Positions 43,180 through 48,488 of a DNA stretch of 48,488 nucleotides are shown one piece after another. The notes beneath the pieces are model-generated. The model was not told the origin of the DNA and ran no database searches. It saw only the letters and a list, made by a program, of their open reading frames with translations. The position numbers were made by a program, and so were the translations under genes. The DNA lies in the NCBI GenBank assembly GCA_964459305.1, contig CAYWNA010000080.1, positions 1-48,488 on the forward strand. Direction: 5' to 3'. The DNA comes from CAYWNA01 sp964459305 (lineage in GTDB: Bacteria > Planctomycetota > Planctomycetia > Pirellulales > Pirellulaceae). Positions within the stretch are counted from its first letter, which is position 1; each line of letters starts with the position of its first letter.

Positions 43180-44364
43180 ATGACCGACGACACTCTGATC
43201 ATCGACGACGACGACCGCTATTCGCGTCTTCGCCTGATCCACTGGTGGGACCAGGAGAGGTTGTCGAAGGCGAAGATACTGGTTGTCGGCGCGGGCGCGT
43301 TGGGGAACGAGGTGCTGAAGAACCTGGCGCTGGTTGGTGTGGGGCACATTTATGTCGTCGATCTCGATCGGATCGAAGAGGCCAATCTGACGCGATCCAT
43401 ACTGTTCCGTTCGCGCGACCGCGGACGGCCAAAGGCGGAAGTGGCTGCCGAAGCCTTACGCGATTTGAACCCCCACGTCCGCCTCACGCCAATCCACGGA
43501 AATGTGCTTGTGGACGTTGGCCTGGGGGTATTCCGCGACGTGGACGTCGTGATCAGTTGCCTGGATAACCGCGAGGCACGACTCTGGGTCAACCGCTGTT
43601 GTTGGCGGGTGACGACGCCGTGGATCGACGGCGGCATCCAAGAAATCAACGGCGTGGTCAAGGTCTTTCTGCCGCCGGATAGCGCCTGCTATGAATGCGC
43701 AATGACGGAGAATGATTATCGCATGATCAATCTCCGCTATAGCTGCCCGTTGCTCAGCCAAGACGATCTGCTTGCCGGCAAAGTCCCGACGGCACCGACG
43801 ATTTCCTCAATGATTGGCGGGCTGCAGGCGCAGGAGGCGCTCAAGTTGCTTCACGGTATGCCGGTCACCGGAGGTGAGGCATTGGTCTATAACGGAGCTT
43901 CGAATCGATTCTACCGGACCATGTTCCAGCGCCGGGAGGACTGCTTGAGTCATGAAATGTGTCCCGATCCGGTTGAACTGCCGTTTGGGGCTACGACACA
44001 CACGGCCGAAGAGTTGTTCCTGGCCGTGCGCGAACATCATGGTGACGGGCCACTAAGGATTGCGCTCGACAGGGACTTGGTGGTCTCCGTCAAGTGTGAC
44101 CGCTGCGATACGACTCGGCGTGTGATGAGGCCCTTGCCATTGGTGGCCATGAGCCAAGGGGTATGTCCCAAGTGCAACGAGATGGCGCGACCGGAAATCG
44201 TACACACCGTCGAGGCGGATTCCGATCTGGCCCGGCGGAAGCTCTGTGCCCTAGGCATTCCACCCTACGATATCGTCCGAGTCGCCAATAACGACAAAGA
44301 ACAACCGTTTGTACTCGGCGGAGATCGGGATGCGGTGATGAGCGATGACAATGGCGGATCCTGA
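43180..44364 (+). CDS. E1-like Ubl-activating enzyme with C-terminal zinc ribbon
   Basis: 394 residues. ThiF/MoeB/E1 adenylation fold: RYSRLRLIHWWDQERL (about 13-28, Arg finger region), GAGALG (37-42), DLDRIEEANLTRS with D61, N69 and R72, K85, and DN (129-130). ACYEC (C170, C173) with a later Cys pair (C255, C261) fits the family zinc site. C189 in NLRYSCPLL is positioned like the thioester Cys of UBA3-type enzymes (FPMCT). GGLQAQEALKLLHG is the standard dimer-side helix. After about residue 300 comes an added zinc ribbon (C306-x2-C309, C329-x2-C332) instead of a recognisable ubiquitin-fold domain; it may recruit the E2. The N-terminus TLIIDDDD is another hydrophobic-acidic string. Ends inside the start of the next gene (20-base overlap). 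Confidence 0.9.
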   Translation: MTDDTLIIDDDDRYSRLRLIHWWDQERLSKAKILVVGAGALGNEVLKNLALVGVGHIYVVDLDRIEEANLTRSILFRSRDRGRPKAEVAAEALRDLNPHVRLTPIHGNVLVDVGLGVFRDVDVVISCLDNREARLWVNRCCWRVTTPWIDGGIQEINGVVKVFLPPDSACYECAMTENDYRMINLRYSCPLLSQDDLLAGKVPTAPTISSMIGGLQAQEALKLLHGMPVTGGEALVYNGASNRFYRTMFQRREDCLSHEMCPDPVELPFGATTHTAEELFLAVREHHGDGPLRIALDRDLVVSVKCDRCDTTRRVMRPLPLVAMSQGVCPKCNEMARPEIVHTVEADSDLARRKLCALGIPPYDIVRVANNDKEQPFVLGGDRDAVMSDDNGGS

Positions 44365-45802
44365 TATTGAGTTCGGCGAAGTCGAACAGCCACGGCGCGA
44401 GCAATGTCTGCGCCCCGATCACAACAAGCACTACGCGATCGTGGCCTGTGAGACACCCCGTGAAAGCGATCTGCCCGTCTACGTTGACCTGGATGCGTTG
44501 CGGGACATCGAAGCTCACGCGTTGTCGGACACAAGCGTTGAACTGGGCGGCGTGTTGCTGGGCGGCCAGTACGAGGATGAAGACGGCAAACCGTTTGTGC
44601 TGGTTGTCGACAGCTTGCGGGCCGAGCATTACCAGAGCAGCAAAGGAAGCTTCAAATTCACCCATGACACCTGGTCGCAGATCACTCGGCAACGCGATGG
44701 GTTTCCAGACGATCTGCAAATGGTCGGCTGGTACCATACACATCCTGATTGGGGCGTGTTCCTGTCCAGCATGGACATGTTTATTTGCGATCATTTCTTC
44801 AATCGCCCACTCGACGTCGCCCTGGTCGTTGACCCGTGTCGTGGCGATCGCGGCTGGTTTCAGTGGACGGAAGACTCGGAAGAACGTACGCGGCGGACCG
44901 GTGGCTTCTACGTGATTGCTTCACGCCATCGGCGGCTGGAGTTGGAGATGTCTGTGGCTCAACTGGAGGGCAAGTTCACCATGGCCAACGATCCTAGACT
45001 TGGCGGCTTTCCTGCTCCCTATCCTGTACCCATGGTCGCCCCCGGCGACAACCGGCTGTCCTGGCAGGGCGTGGCGGTGATCGGGATGCTGACGATGCAA
45101 TTCCTGTTTCTTGCGTTGATCGCCTGGTGGATGATCGCGCCCTCTTGGACGGAAACGGCCAGCGAAAAAGATCAGCAGTCCAAACAAGTCGCAGCACTTG
45201 TCGAACGGCTGGACCAATTGGTCGAGGCCGAGCGAAGATCGCAGGAGATCGACAGCCAACTGCAGGTTCTCGATCGCGTGGTCAGCGAATTGGGGGACGG
45301 CAAGTCCGAGGGCGTCGTGCGGTTGCTCGAACGGACACAACGCGAAAACGAGACGCTAAAGACGGACGCCCGTGTCTACCGTGCTTTGGAGGAAAAGGTC
45401 AAAAGAGACAACGATGCACTGGCAAGTGACCTCAAAGCTACAAGAAGCGATGCGACCTATTTGAGCGGTCGAATTGTCAAGCTGGACCAGACGATTTCCA
45501 AGTATCGAGACGAACAAGAGCAACACCGTGAACAGATAGTATTGCTGAAGAAAGAGCTGAAGTCCTACGAAGAACCTGACACCGCGGAGAAAGCATCGGA
45601 GGACGACAGGCGGAAAATTTGGATATGGGGTAGCGTCGGATTGGTCGTCGTAGCGCTGGTTGCGCTGGGTGTCATCATGGGTTTCTCCAAACGCGAAACA
45701 GAGGATGAGATGTTCCAGGAGGCGGAGGAAGGAGTTGAACGGCCGCCCGACGAAGACGAGAAGGAATCTGCTGCCGGAACCGACAGCGACGCGGAGGTAT
45801 GA
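44345..45802 (+). CDS. Membrane-anchored JAB/JAMM protease with coiled coil
   Basis: 485 residues, start overlapping the E1 gene (ATG at 44345; ATG at 44351 is an alternative). The N-terminal JAB domain (about 45-190) keeps the full metal site: E66 (VELGGVLLGG), H131 and H133, S141, D144 (HTHPDWGVFLSSMD). A first membrane helix is at about 242-264 and a second at about 425-447. Between them lie about 135 residues of charged heptad-like sequence (KQVAALVERLDQL..., ERTQRENETLK, KYRDEQEQHREQ) predicted as coiled coil. A highly acidic C-terminal tail ends the protein. If both ends are cytoplasmic, the coiled coil is a periplasmic loop. The architecture suggests Ubl removal at the membrane, with the coiled coil sensing or bridging something outside. 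Confidence 0.85.
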   Translation: MTMADPDIEFGEVEQPRREQCLRPDHNKHYAIVACETPRESDLPVYVDLDALRDIEAHALSDTSVELGGVLLGGQYEDEDGKPFVLVVDSLRAEHYQSSKGSFKFTHDTWSQITRQRDGFPDDLQMVGWYHTHPDWGVFLSSMDMFICDHFFNRPLDVALVVDPCRGDRGWFQWTEDSEERTRRTGGFYVIASRHRRLELEMSVAQLEGKFTMANDPRLGGFPAPYPVPMVAPGDNRLSWQGVAVIGMLTMQFLFLALIAWWMIAPSWTETASEKDQQSKQVAALVERLDQLVEAERRSQEIDSQLQVLDRVVSELGDGKSEGVVRLLERTQRENETLKTDARVYRALEEKVKRDNDALASDLKATRSDATYLSGRIVKLDQTISKYRDEQEQHREQIVLLKKELKSYEEPDTAEKASEDDRRKIWIWGSVGLVVVALVALGVIMGFSKRETEDEMFQEAEEGVERPPDEDEKESAAGTDSDAEV

Positions 45803-45842
45803 CGAAGCACGAAGAGTTTCGAACAGATCCGGGAGTCCGAAC

Positions 45843-46511
45843 ATGACCGATACAATCCGTGATCAACGGTTGCGGGCCGATTTCGAGGCGATGGAGGCGT
45901 TGAAGGCTGCCAGCACGATCCTCGACTTTCAGCAGGTGGGCGAGCCTCCCGATCGTTACACGGTCACCTTTCGCGGCAAGGGGCTTCGCCGCGATGCGTC
46001 GACGGACAAAGTCGAGCAACTCGATTCGCACGAATGCGAAATCCGTTTGACGCTTTCCTACCCCCAGCGTTCCCCTGACATTCGCTGGCTGACGCCGTTG
46101 TTTCATCCCAATATTTCCTTCGGCGGTTTCATTCGTCTGCGCGACGTCGGCGTGTCGTGGACGGAAGATCTGTGCTTGGATGTGGTTTGCGAACGCCTCT
46201 GGGACGTGGCTCGACTGGCCTATTACGACCTGGAAAACGCAACAAACCACACGGCCAAGTGTTGGCTCCAGGAACAGCGTGACGTGACTCTGCCGGTCGA
46301 TCTGCGCCCCTTGCGCGACAGGATATCCATATCGAACTCGAACGTGATACGGTACGGGCGGCGCGACGACAAACGAGTGGTCCTGTCGGATGTTGAGGAA
46401 AAAAACGAGGTGCTTTACATCGACGAGGATACACCAGTTCCCCCGGTTCAACTTGTGTGGCGCGATCGATGGGGCGACGACGACGATGTGTTGTACATTG
46501 GAGACGAGTGA
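45843..46511 (+). CDS. E2-like protein lacking the catalytic Cys (UEV-like variant)
   Basis: 222 residues from the ATG at 45843 with GGGAG 7 bases upstream; a longer upstream frame is an out-of-frame overlap with the JAB gene. Closely paralogous to the E2 at 41874 over the UBC fold (RLRADFEAMEALKAASTILDF, then YTVTFRGKGL and FHPNISFGGFIRLRDVGVSW). It keeps H88-P89-N90 but has Arg98 at the position of Cys102 of the active E2; Cys111 and Cys116 lie in the next helix and are not at the active-site position. Like Mms2/Uev1, it probably pairs with the active E2 and positions a Ubl. Tail motifs VLYIDED (190-196) and VLYIGDE at the extreme C-terminus mirror those in the active E2. Confidence 0.85.
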   Translation: MTDTIRDQRLRADFEAMEALKAASTILDFQQVGEPPDRYTVTFRGKGLRRDASTDKVEQLDSHECEIRLTLSYPQRSPDIRWLTPLFHPNISFGGFIRLRDVGVSWTEDLCLDVVCERLWDVARLAYYDLENATNHTAKCWLQEQRDVTLPVDLRPLRDRISISNSNVIRYGRRDDKRVVLSDVEEKNEVLYIDEDTPVPPVQLVWRDRWGDDDDVLYIGDE

Positions 46512-47348
46512 GTGGGATGCTTCGTCATATTCGTCGGCATTATCATTGTACTGGCCCTGGTCTTTGCCCTGGGCAGCGGAGGACGAATCCGGTCCGCCCG
46601 CGTCTTTTCGGCTTACCAGCAGTTGGCTCGACATCGCGGCGGTACCTACGAACGTTCTGGCTGGTTCGGCTACCCGAACGTCCGGTTCACCTATCGCGGA
46701 GCGCACGTCGACGTGCACATGGCCGCCTACGGTCCCCACCGCATTCCCCGCGGTCCACTGACTCAGGTGACCATCCAGTGGCCCAATTTCGGATTTCGCT
46801 GTGAGGTTTTTTGCCCACCGCTGCAGCAGTTCACGACGCAAGAGGGACTACGCGGTTGTTGGACCGGCGCAGCAGACTTTGATGCTCGTTACACGATTCG
46901 TGCCTCGGATGTCCAAGCGGCGGCCAACCTGTTGAACAACACCGTACGGTGGCAAGTCGAGAAACTCAGGACCCTGCCGAATGGCAACTACTTGCACGTC
47001 GATTTCTCGCAAGGAAACCTGCAGATCCGTAAGAGTAACGCCATCCGCCAGTACGTCGAACTTGAGGATTTCGTCGAACGCTCGCTTGAACTGTACGACC
47101 AGGCGATGATTGCCTGTTCGAAGGGGATCGAGTTCCTCGGCGAACAGGCCGCGCAGCCGTTGGGAGAGGTGAAATGCCGAGTTTGCGGCGACGAAATCCA
47201 AGAGAATCTGGTCTATTGCCGTCGCTGCAAGACGCCACATCATCGCGAATGCTGGCAATACAACGGCACGTGCTCTGTGTTCGGCTGTGGCGAGACCCGC
47301 TATGATGTACCACGCGTGGCGCGTCGTATGGACGGGCAGGGCTCGTAG
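46512..47348 (+). CDS. Membrane-anchored C4HC3 RING-like protein (candidate E3)
   Basis: 278 residues from a GTG directly after the previous stop (TGAGTG), with GGAG 8 bases upstream. N-terminal membrane helix FVIFVGIIIVLALVFAL (4-20) followed by RIRSAR, giving an N-out, C-in topology. A soluble middle domain of about 190 residues is unassigned. The C-terminal zinc module has C222-x2-C225-x10-C236-x2-C239-x4-H244-x2-C247-x6-C254-x4-C259, eight ligands in a C4HC3 cross-brace order as in PHD/RINGv and the prokaryotic RING families. Operon context makes an E3 function, bringing E2-bound Ubl to membrane targets, the leading hypothesis. Zinc binding and E2 binding are inferred. Confidence 0.8.
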   Translation: MGCFVIFVGIIIVLALVFALGSGGRIRSARVFSAYQQLARHRGGTYERSGWFGYPNVRFTYRGAHVDVHMAAYGPHRIPRGPLTQVTIQWPNFGFRCEVFCPPLQQFTTQEGLRGCWTGAADFDARYTIRASDVQAAANLLNNTVRWQVEKLRTLPNGNYLHVDFSQGNLQIRKSNAIRQYVELEDFVERSLELYDQAMIACSKGIEFLGEQAAQPLGEVKCRVCGDEIQENLVYCRRCKTPHHRECWQYNGTCSVFGCGETRYDVPRVARRMDGQGS

Positions 47349-47393
47349 GTTCTGGGCCTCGCCGTAACGAGCTCGTCTTTCAGATTGCCAAAA

Positions 47394-47407
47394 CAGGCTT
47401 AAGCCTG
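47394..47407. repeat. Perfect 14-bp palindrome downstream of the Ubl operon
   Basis: CAGGCTTAAGCCTG, between the RING-like gene (ends 47348) and the FAD oxidoreductase gene. Such aggcttaagcct strings are common dispersed palindromes in planctomycetes. Could contribute to termination of the operon, though no T-run follows. Confidence 0.5.
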
Positions 47408-47479
47408 GACTCCAACAAGCGGCCACGGCATACTAACGACTCATCCATTGACTGCCAATTGATCGGGAGGAGACTGCGC

Positions 47480-48488
47480 ATGAGGATTCGGGCATCCATC
47501 TGTGTATGGGTCTGTTTGGCATTTGTCTTGCCGTTGACGACGACGGGCACGGCAAGGGGCCGAGTCGTCGACAGCTATGATATCGTCGTGTACGGTGGAA
47601 CTTCGGGCGGTGTGGCCGCGGCAGTGCAGGCGGCTCGGATGGGCAAGAAGGTGATCATCGTGTGCCCCGACAAGCACCTTGGTGGTCTTTCCAGCGGCGG
47701 GCTGGGCTGGACGGACACCGGAAACAAAGGCGTCATCGGCGGCATCGCGCGCGAGTTCTATCACCGCATTTGGCTGCACTACCAAGAGCCCGACGCATGG
47801 AAATGGCAGGAGCAAAGCGAGTACGGCAATCGCGGTCAGGGCACAGCCGCCATCGATGGTGACCATCGCACGATGTGGATCTTCGAACCGCACGCCGCAG
47901 AGCAAGCGTTCGAGAATCTCATCCGCGAACACGGCATTCCTGTGCACCGCGATGAATGGCTCAGTCGCGAGGAGGGCGTGAAGAAAGATGGCACGCGCAT
48001 CGCCAGCATTACCATGCTTAGCGGCAAGACGTATTGCGCGAAGGTCTTTATCGACGCGACTTACGAAGGCGATTTGATGGCGACTGCCGGGGTCAGCTAC
48101 CACGTGGGTCGCGAAGCGAACAGCGTTTATGACGAGCAATGGAACGGCGTACAAAAGGACGCTCGACACCATGGGCACAACTTCAAGGAAGCGGTCGACC
48201 CATACGTCAAACCGGGCGATCCGTCGAGCGGACTGCTGCCGCGTATCAGCGCCGATCCATCCGGCGAGAGCGGGCAAGGCGATCATCGCATTCAGGCGTA
48301 CTGCTTCCGCATGTGCTTGACTCGCGTGTCGGAAAACCGCGTACCCTTCCCGAAGCCGGATGGCTACGACGCGAAGCAGTACGAGTTGGCCCTGCGTGTG
48401 CTGACAACGGGATGGCGCGAGGTGTTTCATAAATTCGATCCGATTCCGAACGACAAAACCGACACCAATAACCACGGGCCGTTCAGCA
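47480..48488 (+). CDS. Secreted FAD-dependent oxidoreductase, partial (runs off the end)
   Basis: About 336 codons are visible with no stop before the window ends. AGGAG lies 7 bases upstream of the ATG at 47480. A signal peptide (MRIRASICVWVCLAFVLPL, to about residue 25) precedes YDIVVYGGTSGGVAAAVQAA (about 34-53), the Rossmann dinucleotide motif, and HLGGLSSGGLGWTDTGN, typical of the FAD_oxidored/FAD-dependent family that planctomycetes export in numbers. FIDATYEGDLMATAG (about 191-205) is the family's second FAD motif. Substrate unknown, possibly a sugar or organic acid. It lies 131 bases after the Ubl operon and has its own ribosome-binding site; no functional tie to the operon is evident. 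Confidence 0.88.
   Translation, partial: MRIRASICVWVCLAFVLPLTTTGTARGRVVDSYDIVVYGGTSGGVAAAVQAARMGKKVIIVCPDKHLGGLSSGGLGWTDTGNKGVIGGIAREFYHRIWLHYQEPDAWKWQEQSEYGNRGQGTAAIDGDHRTMWIFEPHAAEQAFENLIREHGIPVHRDEWLSREEGVKKDGTRIASITMLSGKTYCAKVFIDATYEGDLMATAGVSYHVGREANSVYDEQWNGVQKDARHHGHNFKEAVDPYVKPGDPSSGLLPRISADPSGESGQGDHRIQAYCFRMCLTRVSENRVPFPKPDGYDAKQYELALRVLTTGWREVFHKFDPIPNDKTDTNNHGPFS

Noticed and set aside
41568..44364. Molybdopterin or thiamine type sulfur-carrier system (MoaD/ThiS with ThiF/MoeB)
   Set aside because: Two E2-fold proteins, two JAB proteins and a RING-like protein have no place in sulfur-carrier pathways.
45675..46841. 388-residue minus-strand open frame
   Set aside because: Antisense to the variant E2 and RING-like genes, which carry recognisable motifs and ribosome-binding sites; the antisense frame has none.
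41568..47348. CBASS or Bil-type antiphage operon
   Set aside because: No CD-NTase or effector gene is present, and the gene set (YukD-like Ubl, variant E2, membrane JAB, RING) differs from those systems; a defence role cannot be excluded but is not shown by context.
47441..48475. 344-residue minus-strand open frame at the window end
   Set aside because: Antisense to the FAD oxidoreductase, whose Rossmann motif, signal peptide and AGGAG site are clear.

Overview
The window comes from a planctomycete, most likely of the Pirellulales/Pirellulaceae type. This rests on several lineage hallmarks: three DUF1559 pseudopilin-like genes or gene remnants (7504-8520, 9041-9433, 13689-14588), a secreted protein with the LEQLENRLLLA export signature (48-971), an ECF sigma factor next to a Ser/Thr kinase with WD40 repeats (19459-22934), giant SAM-methyltransferase/PQQ-propeller fusions, a DUF1080 protein, many sugar-phosphate isomerase-like and PQQ-propeller proteins, and dispersed palindromic repeats of kinds common in this phylum. 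The DNA is GC-rich, genes sit on both strands, and I saw no rRNA, tRNA, CRISPR array or transposase.

Layout. 1-7 kb: secreted PKD protein, rlmKL (23S rRNA methyltransferase with repeat DNA inside its reading frame), a divergent Nramp-like transporter, a broken four-helix-bundle gene and a secreted transglutaminase-like protein. 7-11 kb: a rearranged patch with a PadR remnant, an intact DUF1559 gene coupled to a lipoprotein gene, a DUF1559 remnant, then an intact PadR regulator and a CobW-type GTPase. 11-16 kb: a sugar isomerase-like gene coupled to an orphan DNA methyltransferase, another DUF1559 gene and a polytopic membrane protein. 16-26 kb: two paralogous methyltransferase/PQQ-propeller proteins on the minus strand flanking a plus-strand ECF sigma/kinase pair. 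26-30 kb: a Cys-rich triplicated-domain protein, a PQQ-propeller protein, a Tat-exported isomerase-like protein and a GNAT fragment. 30-40 kb: a surface-polysaccharide region with heptose genes hldE and gmhA, four methyltransferases (two FkbM type), a fucosyltransferase-like enzyme and three glycosyltransferases in a tight minus-strand run.

The most notable locus is 41568-47348, seven tightly packed plus-strand genes that look like a complete ubiquitin-like conjugation pathway. In order they encode a YukD-like ubiquitin-like protein ending in Gly, an E2 with HPN and catalytic Cys, a soluble JAB/JAMM peptidase, a ThiF/E1-type activating enzyme with an extra C-terminal zinc ribbon, a second JAB peptidase with two membrane segments around a long coiled coil, a second E2 that keeps HPN but has Arg where the catalytic Cys should be (like the eukaryotic UEV/Mms2 class), and a membrane-anchored protein ending in a C4HC3 RING-like zinc domain (candidate E3). 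Both E2 tails carry short hydrophobic-acidic motifs resembling SUMO-interacting motifs. The inferred pathway is E1 activation of the Ubl, transfer to the active E2 possibly paired with the variant E2, RING-assisted transfer to targets at the membrane, and removal by the JAB proteins. Bacterial Ubl/E1/E2/JAB/RING neighbourhoods have been predicted before by comparative genomics (Burroughs, Iyer and Aravind), so the new points here are the UEV-like partner, the repeated tail motifs and the membrane arrangement.

The window ends inside a secreted FAD-dependent oxidoreductase gene (47480 onward). All functional statements come from reading motifs; no database search was run.
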